Part shown: positions 45,290 to 55,165 of the stretch, piece by piece | Numbering within the stretch: the stretch's first letter is position 1 | Layout: each line of letters opens with the position of its first letter | Assembly: GCF_001718835.1 (NCBI RefSeq) | Contig: NZ_CP013443.1 | Span: 3,410,001 to 3,474,000, forward strand | DNA: 64,000 nt | Origin: Burkholderia cepacia | Lineage (GTDB): Bacteria > Pseudomonadota > Gammaproteobacteria > Burkholderiales > Burkholderiaceae | Reading direction: 5' to 3' | Notes under the pieces: generated by a model | Told to the model about the DNA's origin: nothing | What the model saw: only the letters and a program-made list of their open reading frames with translations | Database searches by the model: none | Position numbers and translations under genes: made by a program

Positions 45290-45967
45290 ATGAAAACCGC
45301 ATTGATCGTCGGCGCATCGCGCGGCCTCGGCCGCGAATTCGTCCGGCAATACCGGCGCGACGGCTGGAACGTGATCGCCACCGCGCGCGACGACGCGTCG
45401 CTCGACGCGCTGCGCGCGCTCGGCGCGCACGCGCATGCGCTCGACATCACGCAACCCGAGCAGATCGCGGCGCTCGGCTGGAAGCTCGACGGCGAGCGGC
45501 TCGATGCGGCCGTGCTGGTGTCGGGCGTCTACGGGCCGCGCACCGAGGGCGTCGAGACGATCACCGCCGAGGATTTCGACGCGGTGATGCATACGAACGT
45601 GCGCGGGCCGATGCAGCTGCTGCCGATCCTGCTGCCGCCTGTCGAGGACGCACGCGGCGTACTCGCCGTCGTGTCGAGCCGGATGGGCAGCATCGCCGAG
45701 GCGACCGGCACGACCGGCTGGCTGTACCGCGCGAGCAAGGCCGCGCTGAACGACGTGCTGCGCATCGCGTCGCTGCAGACGCGCCACGCCGCGTGCATCT
45801 CGCTCCATCCCGGCTGGGTGCGCACCGACATGGGCGGCGCGCAGGCCGCGATCGATCCGGAAACCAGCGTGACCGGCATGCGCCGCGTGATCGCCGAATC
45901 CGCCGCGGACGTGTCGCAGGCCAACGGCCGTTTCTTCCAGTACGACGGCATCGAGCTGGCCTGGTAA
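45290..45967 (+). CDS. SDR-family oxidoreductase, short form
   Basis: A 225-residue SDR. The cofactor motif is VGASRGLGREF (7-17); the active-site tyrosine and lysine are in YRASKAAL, with a preceding serine in VSSRMGS. AAGGAG precedes ATG 45290. The protein belongs to the C-factor/CsgA-like short group, whose physiological substrates are uncertain. The preceding thiolase gene suggests that they act on related CoA-derived compounds. Confidence 0.88.
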   Translation: MKTALIVGASRGLGREFVRQYRRDGWNVIATARDDASLDALRALGAHAHALDITQPEQIAALGWKLDGERLDAAVLVSGVYGPRTEGVETITAEDFDAVMHTNVRGPMQLLPILLPPVEDARGVLAVVSSRMGSIAEATGTTGWLYRASKAALNDVLRIASLQTRHAACISLHPGWVRTDMGGAQAAIDPETSVTGMRRVIAESAADVSQANGRFFQYDGIELAW

Positions 45968-46003
45968 CCGATGCCAACCTCACGTCGTTAATTCCCGTTA
46001 CGC

Positions 46004-46441
46004 ATGATTCTGAACCGACCTGACGCGTGCCCGTGCGGCGGCGCGTCCCCCGCTCCCGCCGGCAAGGCGCCGGCGCCCCGCTACGCGGCCTGCTGCGGCC
46101 GCTTCATCGACGGCGGCGAAGCCGCGCCGAGCGCACTCGAGTTGATGCGTTCGCGGTACAGCGCGTACGTGCTCGGCGCGACCGACTACCTGCGCGCGAC
46201 GTGGGCCGCGCGCACCTGCCCGCCCGATCTCGACACCGACCCCGAAGCGCCCGACGCGCCGCGCTGGCTCGGCCTTGCGGTCAAGCGCCATGCGCCGCTC
46301 GACGAACGGCACGCGGAGGTCGAATTCGTGGCCCGCTACAAGATCGGCGGACGCGCTCACCGGCTCCACGAGACGAGCCGTTTCGAGCGCGACGAGCACG
46401 GTTTCTGGCGTTACGTCGACGGCGAAGTAAGTGAACGTTGA
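46004..46441 (+). CDS. YchJ-family protein with SEC-C zinc-binding motif
   Basis: A 145-residue YchJ-type protein. CPCGG and YAACCGRFI give the SEC-C zinc-binding cysteines, and SALELMRSRYSAYVLGATDYL and GFWRYVDGEV mark the UPF0225/YchJ NTF2-like fold. Function unknown. It lies 36 bp after the SDR gene on the same strand. Confidence 0.9.
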   Translation: MILNRPDACPCGGASPAPAGKAPAPRYAACCGRFIDGGEAAPSALELMRSRYSAYVLGATDYLRATWAARTCPPDLDTDPEAPDAPRWLGLAVKRHAPLDERHAEVEFVARYKIGGRAHRLHETSRFERDEHGFWRYVDGEVSER

Positions 46442-46507
46442 CAAATAGTTGCTGTGTCAGACGCCGGGTAATTCCCGCATTGCACAACCCGAATTTGTCG
46501 GGCTACG

Positions 46508-46526
46508 ATGACCTCGAATTGGTCAT
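46508..46526 (+). promoter_or_regulatory. Dyad ATGACC-N7-GGTCAT before the exported hydrolase
   Basis: ATGACC (46508-46513) and GGTCAT (46521-46526) form a perfect 6-bp inverted repeat, 21 bases before ATG 46548. A second dyad CCCGA/TCGGG (46488-46492 with 46498-46502) precedes it. Either could be an operator or leader hairpin. Confidence 0.35.
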
Positions 46527-46547
46527 GTTGCATGGCAGGGCTTACGA

Positions 46548-47825
46548 ATGGCGTTCAGCAAAGTATTGGTGGGATGGATGGCGGCCTGCGCGCTGTCGGC
46601 CGCTCAGGCCGGTACGCTGCCGAACGCAAATACGGGGACGGGCGCCGGCGCCAGCGGATCGCTCGCCCATGCCGAACGCTTCGACTACGGCGATTCGAAC
46701 CTGCCGCAGGTCGCCGCCGACCTGAACGAACAGATCCTCCGCATTCCGGCCGACGCATCGGGCACCGTCACGCTCGAGGCGACGCTCTTCAAGCCGAACG
46801 GCCCCGGCCCGTTCCCGCTCGTCGTCTTCAACCACGGCAAGAACACCGGCGATCTCCATCTGCAGCCGCGCAGCCGGCCGCTCGCGTTCGCGCGCGAATT
46901 CGTGCGCCGCGGCTATGCGGTGATCGCGCCGAACCGCCAGGGCTTCGCGGGCTCGGACGGCACGTACCAGCAGGAAGGCTGCAACGTCGGCAAGAACGGC
47001 CTCGCGCAGGCGGCCGACGTCGACGCGACGGTGCGCTACATGGCGCGCCAGCCGTATGTCGATGCGTCGCGCATCGTCGTCGCCGGCACGTCGCACGGCG
47101 GCCTCGTATCGGTCGCGTACGGCACCGAAGCCGCACCGGGCGTGCGCGGCATCATCAACTTCTCCGGCGGGCTGCGCCAGGACCTCTGCGACGGCTGGCA
47201 GCGCAACCTCGTCGACGCATTCGACCAGTACGGCGCGCACACGGCCGTGCGGTCGCTGTGGCTGTACGGCGACAACGATTCGGTGTGGACGCCCGGGCTC
47301 GTCGCGCAGATGCACGACGCGTACGTCTCGCACGGCACGCAGGCCCAGTTCATCGATTTCGGCCGCTACAAGGACGACGCGCACCGGCTGATCGTCGATC
47401 GCGACGGCGTGCCCGTGTGGTGGCCGGCGGTCAACGCGTTCCTCGCGCAGCTGAACCTGCCGACCTCGGTGCGCTACGCGGTCGCGAACCCGCACGAGCC
47501 GAAAGCGAGCGGCTATGCGTCGATCGACGCGGTCAACGCGGTGCCGTATGTCGACGAAGCCGGCCGTGAAGGCTATCGCCGCTTCCTGAACCAGCATCCG
47601 AGCCGCGCGTTCGCGGTGTCGTCGGAAGGCGCGTGGTCGTGGGCCGAAGGCGGTGACGACCCGATGGCGCTCGCGCTCGACAACTGCGCGAAGCAGGGCG
47701 CGGGCGCGTGCCGGCTGTATGCGGTCAACGACCGGGTCGTGTGGAACGCGAATGCGTCGCAGACCGCGGACAACGCCGAGCGCGACGACGACGCGCAAAC
47801 CGCGCGCTCGCTCGCGGCGCGCTGA
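46548..47825 (+). CDS. Exported alpha/beta hydrolase, dienelactone-hydrolase type
   Basis: A 425-residue protein with a signal peptide (about 1-21) and a periplasmic hydrolase domain. The nucleophile elbow is GTSHGG; the other marks are VFNHGKN and YGDNDSVW. It has several cysteines (EGCNVGK, QDLCDGW, NCAKQGAGACR) that could form disulfides, in keeping with export. The C-terminal 130 residues go beyond the basic hydrolase fold. Substrate unknown. It has its own promoter region, so it is not part of the preceding operon. Confidence 0.85.
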   Translation: MAFSKVLVGWMAACALSAAQAGTLPNANTGTGAGASGSLAHAERFDYGDSNLPQVAADLNEQILRIPADASGTVTLEATLFKPNGPGPFPLVVFNHGKNTGDLHLQPRSRPLAFAREFVRRGYAVIAPNRQGFAGSDGTYQQEGCNVGKNGLAQAADVDATVRYMARQPYVDASRIVVAGTSHGGLVSVAYGTEAAPGVRGIINFSGGLRQDLCDGWQRNLVDAFDQYGAHTAVRSLWLYGDNDSVWTPGLVAQMHDAYVSHGTQAQFIDFGRYKDDAHRLIVDRDGVPVWWPAVNAFLAQLNLPTSVRYAVANPHEPKASGYASIDAVNAVPYVDEAGREGYRRFLNQHPSRAFAVSSEGAWSWAEGGDDPMALALDNCAKQGAGACRLYAVNDRVVWNANASQTADNAERDDDAQTARSLAAR

Positions 47826-48251
47826 TCGCGCGTTCGCCTGACCCACCCCATCCCCTGTTTCGCTTCCCGTTCGCTTGCGTGTCGACGCCGTCGCGCGTCG
47901 GCCTGTGCGCGCCTTCGCTCCCCGTTTTCCTGCGTATTGCCTGCATATTGCGGACCGACGGATCATGATTTTTTTCTACTGGGGGGCGTCACTCGGACGT
48001 CGTCATCTGCACGCATTTCGGGGCTTCTGAGCCGTACCGTCCCGAGCCGCCCTGATCTGCGCCGAACTCCCGCCCGGCAAGGCTTTGCGGGGTTTGTAAC
48101 CGCTAGTGCAACGTCCCGCGGAACACGCTAATCTCAGCGCGTTTTTCGTGTTTTGCATGCCGCCCTGACGGCTTGCATGGCCGTCATCCGATACCGGCCG
48201 CAACGCGTCCCGCACGACGCCGCGCGCCGCCTGTTTTTCACCGGAGCCGCC
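47826..48251. other. Intergenic region before bioA
   Basis: A 426-bp region without a supported gene. It holds TGCAAC (48107-48112) and, 16 bases on, TAATCT (48129-48134), the best promoter pair before bioA, and the dyad described separately. The first half shows no feature I can name. Confidence 0.5.
48166..48186 (+). promoter_or_regulatory. Dyad TGACGGC-N7-GCCGTCA in the bioA leader
   Basis: A perfect 7-bp inverted repeat around TTGCATG, about 30 bases after the likely -10 and 65 bases before the bioA start. It would be a hairpin in the mRNA or a protein-binding dyad. No BioR or BioQ site is recognisable. Confidence 0.4.
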
Positions 48252-49594
48252 TTGAGTACGCCAGCCACCGACGACTGGGTCGCGCGCAGCCTGCGCGCGG
48301 TCTGGCATCCCTGCACCCAGATGAAGCACCACGAGCGCCTGCCGCTCATCCCCGTCGCGCGTGGCGCGGGCGTGTGGCTGTACGACCGTGACGGCCACCG
48401 CTATTTCGACGCGATCAGCTCGTGGTGGGTCAACCTGTTCGGCCATGCGAACCCGGACATCAACGCGGCGCTGAAGGACCAGCTCGACACGCTCGAGCAC
48501 GCGATGCTCGCCGGCTGCACGCACGAGCCCGCGATCGAGCTCGCGGAGCGGCTGCACGCGCTCACCGCGCGCACGCTCGGCCATGCGTTCTTCGCGTCGG
48601 ACGGCGCGTCGGCCGTCGAGATCGCGCTGAAGATGAGCTTCCACGCATGGCGCAACCGCGGCCGCGCGAACAAGCAGGAATTCGTCTGCGTAGCGAACAG
48701 CTACCACGGCGAAACGATCGGCGCGCTCGGCGTGACCGACGTCGCGCTGTTCAAGGACGCGTACGATCCGCTGATCCGCCATGCGCACGTCGTCGCGTCG
48801 CCCGACGCGCGCGGCGCGCTGCCGGGCGAAACGGCCGCCGACGTCGCGGGCCGCGCGCTCGCTGACGTGCGGCGCCTGTTCGTCGAACGCGGCGACCGGA
48901 TCGCCGCGCTGATCGTCGAGCCGCTCGTGCAGTGCGCGGCCGGCATGGCGATGCACGATCCGTCGTACGTGCGCGGGCTGCGCGCGCTGTGCGACGAATT
49001 CGGCGTGCACCTGATCGCCGACGAGATCGCGGTCGGCTGCGGCCGCACCGGCACCTTCTTCGCGTGCGAGCAGGCCGGCGTCTGGCCCGATTTCCTGTGC
49101 CTGTCGAAAGGCATCAGCGGCGGCTACCTGCCGCTGTCGCTCGTGCTGACGCGCGACGACGTGTTCGCCGCGTTCTACGACGACGACACGACGCGCGGCT
49201 TCCTGCACTCGCATTCGTACACGGGCAACCCGCTCGCGTGTCGCGCGGCGGTCGCGACGCTCGACCTGTTCGCACGCGACGACGTGCTCGCGGCGAATGC
49301 GCGCAAGTCGGCCACGCTGCGTGCCGCGCTCGCACCGCTCGACGCACATCCGCAGGTGCGCCACCTGCGCGAGCGCGGCACGCTGTTCGCGTTCGACGTC
49401 GCGCTCGACGGCGACGCGGCGCGCGGCTTCTCGCGACGCTTCTTCGAACGCGCGCTGGAACGCGAGCTGCTGCTGCGCCCGATCGGCACGACCGTGTACC
49501 TGATGCCGCCGTACGTGATGACCGACGACGACATCGCGTGGCTCGCGCAACGCACGCGCGACACGCTCGACGCCACGCTCGCGGAGATCGCACG

Positions 49595-49598
<4 letters not shown>
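48252..49598 (+). CDS. bioA: Adenosylmethionine--8-amino-7-oxononanoate aminotransferase
   Basis: A 448-residue PLP enzyme that converts KAPA to DAPA with SAM as amino donor. Class III marks are SSWWVNLFGHANPDI, the catalytic region GISGGYLPLSLVL (Lys in CLSKGISGG) and SYTGNPLACRA. ATG starts give no ribosome site, but TTG 48252 follows CCGGAG at a good distance and gives the normal BioA N-terminus STPATDDWVARSLR. It is the first gene of bioA-bioF-bioD-bioB; its stop overlaps bioF as ATGA. Confidence 0.95.
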
Positions 49599-50817
<1,219 letters not shown>

Positions 50818-50821
<4 letters not shown>

Positions 50822-51537
50822 CCGCCCCGCTCTCGCTTTTCGTCACGGGCACCGACACCGAAATCGGCAAGACCTTCGTGTCGGCCGCGATGCTGCACGG
50901 CTTCGCGCGGCACGGCCTGCGTGCAGCCGCGCTGAAACCCGTCGCGGCCGGCGCATACGAACGCGACGGCGTGTGGCGCAACGAGGATGCCGACCAGCTC
51001 GACGCGGCCGCGAACGTCGTGCTGCCGCCCACGCTGCGCACGCCGTTCCTGCTGAAGGCACCGGCCGCGCCGCATATCGTCGCCGCGCGGGAAGGCGTGA
51101 CGCTCGACATCGACACGATCGTCGCGTGCCATCGCGAAGCGCTGACGCGCGCGGATGTCGTCGTCGTCGAAGGCGCCGGCGGCTTCCGCGTGCCGATGAA
51201 CGATACGCAGGACATGGCCGATCTCGCGGTCGCGCTCGGCGTGCCGGTCGTGCTCGTGGTCGGCGTGCGGCTCGGCTGCATCAGCCATGCGCTGCTCACC
51301 GCCGACGCGATTCGCCAGCGCGGCCTCAAGCTCGCCGGCTGGGTCGCGAACCACGTCGACCCGGCGATGTCGTTCCCCGACGAGAACGTCGCGACGATGC
51401 GCGACTGGCTCGCCCGCGAGCACGGCGCGCCGCTGCTCGGCCGCATTCCGCACATGAGCCCGGCCGCCCCCGAATCCGCCGCGGCGATGCTCGACATCGC
51501 CGCGCTCGTCGAGTCGCTGCGCACCGCGCGGCATTGA
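50818..51537 (+). CDS. bioD: Dethiobiotin synthetase
   Basis: A 239-residue P-loop ligase that closes the ureido ring of DAPA using CO2 and ATP. Residues 9-20 (VTGTDTEIGKTF) hold the Walker A-type motif, KPVAAG is the DAPA-binding lysine stretch, and VVVEGAGGFRVPM follows. The ATG overlaps the bioF stop. It needs bicarbonate, which may be supplied by the carbonic anhydrase 7 kb upstream. Confidence 0.95.
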
Positions 51538-51592
51538 CCCGACAGAAACAGTTCCCCCGATCCCTCATCCCCGACCAGGACAGGAAAACGAT

Positions 51593-52618
51593 ATGACCCA
51601 AGCCCAGACCGCCGCCACCACCGTGCAACCCGACGCGATTCCCGTGGCCGCTCCGGCCTCGCAACGCTGGCGCGTCGCCGACGTCGTCGCGCTGTTCGAG
51701 CTGCCGTTCAACGACCTGATCTTCCGCGCGCAGCAGGTGCACCGCGAGCACTTCGACGCGAACGCGGTGCAGCTGTCGACGCTGCTGTCGATCAAGACGG
51801 GCGGCTGCGAGGAAGATTGCGGCTACTGCTCGCAGTCGTCGCACCACGACACGGGCCTGAAGGCCGAGAAGCTGATGGACGTCGACGCGGTGCTGGATGC
51901 CGCGCGCGCGGCGAAGGCGAACGGCGCGAGCCGCTTCTGCATGGGCGCCGCATGGCGCAACCCGAAGGAGCGCCACATGCCGGCGCTGACCGAGATGGTG
52001 CGCGGCGTGAAGGAACTCGGCCTCGAGACCTGCATGACGCTCGGCATGCTGGAAGACGAGCAGGCGCAGGAACTCGCGAACGCGGGCCTCGACTACTACA
52101 ACCACAACCTCGACACGTCGCCGGAGTTCTACGGCCAGGTGATCTCGACGCGCACCTACCAGGATCGCCTCGACACGCTCGACCGTGTGCGCGACGCCGG
52201 CATCAACGTGTGCTGCGGCGGCATCATCGGGATGGGCGAATCGCGCCGCGAACGCGCGGGCCTGATCTCGCAGCTCGCGAACCTGAACCCGTATCCGGAT
52301 TCGGTGCCGATCAACAACCTCGTCGCGATCGAAGGCACGCCGCTCGAAGGCACCGCGCCGCTCGACCCGTTCGAATTCGTGCGCACGATCGCGGTCGCGC
52401 GGATCACGATGCCGAAGGCCGTCGTGCGCCTGTCGGCCGGCCGCGAGCAGCTCGACGACGGCCTGCAGGCGATGTGCTTCCTCGCCGGCGCGAACTCGAT
52501 GTTCTACGGCGACCAGCTGCTGACGACGAGCAACCCGCAGTCGCAGAAGGATCGTGCGCTGTTCGAGCGCCTCGGCATCCGCGCGAGCGACGCGGACGCG
52601 CTTGGTACGGACGCTTGA
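51593..52618 (+). CDS. bioB: Biotin synthase (radical SAM)
   Basis: A 341-residue radical SAM enzyme that inserts sulfur into dethiobiotin. The [4Fe-4S] site is CxxxCxxC: C72, C76 and C79 in KTGGCEEDCGYCSQS. YYNHNLDTS and CCGGIIGMGE supply [2Fe-2S] cysteines. It is the last gene of the biotin operon, 55 bp after bioD, and ends at a perfect terminator. Confidence 0.96.
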   Translation: MTQAQTAATTVQPDAIPVAAPASQRWRVADVVALFELPFNDLIFRAQQVHREHFDANAVQLSTLLSIKTGGCEEDCGYCSQSSHHDTGLKAEKLMDVDAVLDAARAAKANGASRFCMGAAWRNPKERHMPALTEMVRGVKELGLETCMTLGMLEDEQAQELANAGLDYYNHNLDTSPEFYGQVISTRTYQDRLDTLDRVRDAGINVCCGGIIGMGESRRERAGLISQLANLNPYPDSVPINNLVAIEGTPLEGTAPLDPFEFVRTIAVARITMPKAVVRLSAGREQLDDGLQAMCFLAGANSMFYGDQLLTTSNPQSQKDRALFERLGIRASDADALGTDA

Positions 52619-52662
52619 TGGACGCTTAATGGACAAGTAAGCGGCGAGCGCCGCGCAATGCG

Positions 52663-52690
52663 GAAGCCGGGGCATGCCCCGGCTTCTTTT
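52663..52690 (+). terminator. Terminator of the biotin operon
   Basis: A perfect 11-bp stem GAAGCCGGGGC/GCCCCGGCTTC with a two-base loop AT, followed by TTTT at 52687. It ends bioB transcription just before the convergent cutC gene. Confidence 0.88.
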
Positions 52691-52693
52691 CGT

Positions 52694-53422
52694 TCAGCGC
52701 GCGGATTGCACGCTCCCGTCCAGCACCGCGCGCACCTTCGCGATCAGCCGTTCGTCGACCGGTGCCAGCACCTCGCCGCGCGGCCGCACGCCCGAGCCGA
52801 AATGCACCGCGCGCACGCCGGTGGCGCGGACGAAATCGCCGACCGCATCGACCGTGAGCCCCGAACCGGCCAGCACCGTGCACGATGACCCCTCGGCGCG
52901 CCGCACCAGCCGCGTGATCGTCGCGACCGCGTCGAGCACCGACGGATGGCCGCCCGACGTCAGCACCGACGTGACGGCCGGCACGCGCAGCAGCGCGTCG
53001 AACGCGGCGTTGAGATCGCGCGACACGTCGAACGCGCGGTGGAACGTCAGCGCGCGGCCGTCCGCCGCGGCCGCGATGCGGGCCAGCGCGTCGAGATCGA
53101 CGTCGCCGCGCGCGTCGAGCGCGCCGAACACGACGCCGTTCGCACCGGCCGCGACGGCCGCGCGTACGTCGCGCTCGATCACGCGCAGGTCGTCGGCGTC
53201 GTAGACGAACGACCGGCTGTGCGGCCGCACGATCACGTTGACGGGAATCGGCACGGCGGCCACGACGGCTTCGACCAGGCCGACGCTCGGCGTCAGCCCG
53301 CCTTCGGTGATCGCGGTCACGAGTTCGAGGCGGTCGGCGCCCGCGCGGGCGGCGGCCTTCGCGTCGCCGACGGTCGTGGCGATCACTTCGAGGAGGATGG
53401 AAGAAGCGGCGTTTCGGCTCAT
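52694..53422 (-). CDS. cutC: CutC-family copper homeostasis protein
   Basis: A 242-residue TIM-barrel protein of the CutC family. Marks are LLEVIATTVGDAKAAARAGADRLEL and IPVNVIVRPH, GVVFGALDARGDVD, LTSGGHPSVLD and GSGVRP. CutC was named for copper tolerance in E. coli but its enzymatic role is unsettled; many genomes have it without copper links. It is convergent with bioB and 150 bp downstream of the EAL gene on the same strand. Confidence 0.92.
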   Translation of the reverse strand: MSRNAASSILLEVIATTVGDAKAAARAGADRLELVTAITEGGLTPSVGLVEAVVAAVPIPVNVIVRPHSRSFVYDADDLRVIERDVRAAVAAGANGVVFGALDARGDVDLDALARIAAAADGRALTFHRAFDVSRDLNAAFDALLRVPAVTSVLTSGGHPSVLDAVATITRLVRRAEGSSCTVLAGSGLTVDAVGDFVRATGVRAVHFGSGVRPRGEVLAPVDERLIAKVRAVLDGSVQSAR

Positions 53423-53573
53423 GGGCGGCCCGCGAATCGTCAGGACAATTCGCGCATCCTAGCCGAGCGGCGCGACCGCCGCCAGTTCACCGGGCACGCC
53501 GCTCGGCAACGCGTGCGCGGGCGGCCGCGACGCAATCACGCGTCACGGGACAGCCCGCGCGGAGCGCAACGCC

Positions 53574-54860
53574 CTACCCTGCGGCGGCCTCGTCATCCCC
53601 CCAGTCGATATCGCCGCACAGCACGCGCTGCGTATCGCCGACGCGCACGGCCACCGACAGCGTCACGCACGGCTGCGCCTCGTTGATCGACAGGTACGGC
53701 CGCGTGACCTGCACGCGCCCCGGCTCGGCGATCGCCGAGCGGAAATACGGCCGGCGCAGCCAGTTCGCGCCCTGGGCGTCCGCCAGCGGCGAGAAGCGCG
53801 CCTCGGCGAGCGCGCGGTCGGCGCGCAGCACGACGTTGCGGCCCGACTGGCGGCCGTGCGCGTCGAGCAGGAAGCAGCGCGCGGCCGCGTCGAGCGCGAG
53901 GAAGTTCCAGCACACCTCGTCGAGCGGCTCGCCGGCCGCGAGACGCTCGGCCGCGCGTTCGAACGCGCGCAGGTACGGCGCGAGCCGCTGCGCATCGCGC
54001 CGCTCGCGCGCCTCGGTCTGCTGGCGAAAACGCTCGGTCAGCTCGCCGATGCAGCCCGTCGCGGCCGCGCTGTCGGGCAGCCCCGGCGCCGGCCGGCCGA
54101 AGTAGTAGCCCTGCACGAAATCGGCCTCGCACGACAGCGCGATCTGCGCCTCGTGCTCGGTCTCGATCCCCTCGACGAGCACCAGCTTGCCGGCCTCGTG
54201 CAGCAGCGTCACGAGCCCGTGCAGGATCGCGGTGAGCCCCGTGCGGTGCGCCGCGTGCGACAGCATGATCCGGTCGAGCTTCACGATGTCCGGGTTCAGC
54301 TGCCAGATCCGCTCGAGATTCGAGTGACCCGCGCCGAAATCGTCGAGCGCGATCAGGAAGCCATGCGTGCGGAATTCGCGCACGGCCTCGGCCAGCCGCT
54401 CGACGTCCTCCGCGCGCTGTTCGAGCACTTCGAGCACGATGCGCCGCGGCGGCATGCCGAGCCGCTTCAGGTTCGCGAGCAGCGCGGCCGCCTGGAACGG
54501 GTCGGTAAGCACGCCCGGATGCACGTTGAGGAACAGCCACTCGCGCTCGGCGCCGAGCAGCGCGAAGTTCTCGAGATGCAGCGCCTGCGCGAGCCGGTCG
54601 AGCTGCAGCAGTTCGCCCTGGCGCGCGGCTTCGCCGAACACGTCGAGCGGCGACACCGCGCGGTCGAGCGCATCGTGCGCGCGCAGCAGCGCCTCGTAGC
54701 CCACCGCACGCTGGTGCGACAGGCTGAAAATCGGCTGGAACACGGTCGTGAGCGTCAGGTCGCGGTGCTGCGTCGCCAGACGTTCGAGGCCGGAACTCAC
54801 CTCCCGCTCGAACCGGTACGGCGACGCGGCGGCCGGACGCTCCTGTTGCACGATCGTCAT
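53574..54860 (-). CDS. EAL-domain cyclic-di-GMP phosphodiesterase with C-terminal sensory domain
   Basis: A 428-residue protein. The EAL domain occupies about 30-275 and the catalytic residues all appear: EALLR, the Asn in LNVHP, Glu in LEVLEQ, the DDFGAGHSNL loop 6, Lys in VKLDR, EGIE and the Gln of VQGYYFGRP. So it should hydrolyse c-di-GMP to pGpG. The C-terminal 150 residues (CFLLDAHGRQSG, then RPYFRSAIAEP) resemble a PDC/Cache sensor, placed after the enzyme. I see no membrane helices or signal peptide, so sensing would be cytoplasmic. AGGAGG precedes ATG 54860. Confidence 0.92.
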   Translation of the reverse strand: MTIVQQERPAAASPYRFEREVSSGLERLATQHRDLTLTTVFQPIFSLSHQRAVGYEALLRAHDALDRAVSPLDVFGEAARQGELLQLDRLAQALHLENFALLGAEREWLFLNVHPGVLTDPFQAAALLANLKRLGMPPRRIVLEVLEQRAEDVERLAEAVREFRTHGFLIALDDFGAGHSNLERIWQLNPDIVKLDRIMLSHAAHRTGLTAILHGLVTLLHEAGKLVLVEGIETEHEAQIALSCEADFVQGYYFGRPAPGLPDSAAATGCIGELTERFRQQTEARERRDAQRLAPYLRAFERAAERLAAGEPLDEVCWNFLALDAAARCFLLDAHGRQSGRNVVLRADRALAEARFSPLADAQGANWLRRPYFRSAIAEPGRVQVTRPYLSINEAQPCVTLSVAVRVGDTQRVLCGDIDWGDDEAAAG

Positions 54861-55165
54861 ACCCCCTTCCTCCTGATGCTGGCGAACGCGGCGGCGGGCG
54901 AACTGGACGGCGCGTGGGATGTCCTGCGAGTTGTCATGAATAAGCCCTCGGATTGCCGGTTGTTGTCGCTTGTCGGCAAGCATCAAGCAAGCTTCGTGCG
55001 CACGCCGCGCCGGCCCGCCGCGCACGCCCGCGCGAGCGGCGCACCGCCGTGGCGCATGCCGATCGCACCATTTCGGTGCGCGCGCACCGGCGCACTCGAA
55101 CGCAGGCGTCCGGGCGGCACGCTACACTCCGTACGATCGTTTCATTCCCCGTATTCGCCGTATCG
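54861..55165. other. Divergent intergenic region between the EAL and antiporter genes
   Basis: A 305-bp region with no gene I support. TACACT (55123-55128), 38 bases before the antiporter ATG, is a possible plus-strand -10. The EAL side contains the ribosome site AGGAGG. Confidence 0.5.
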
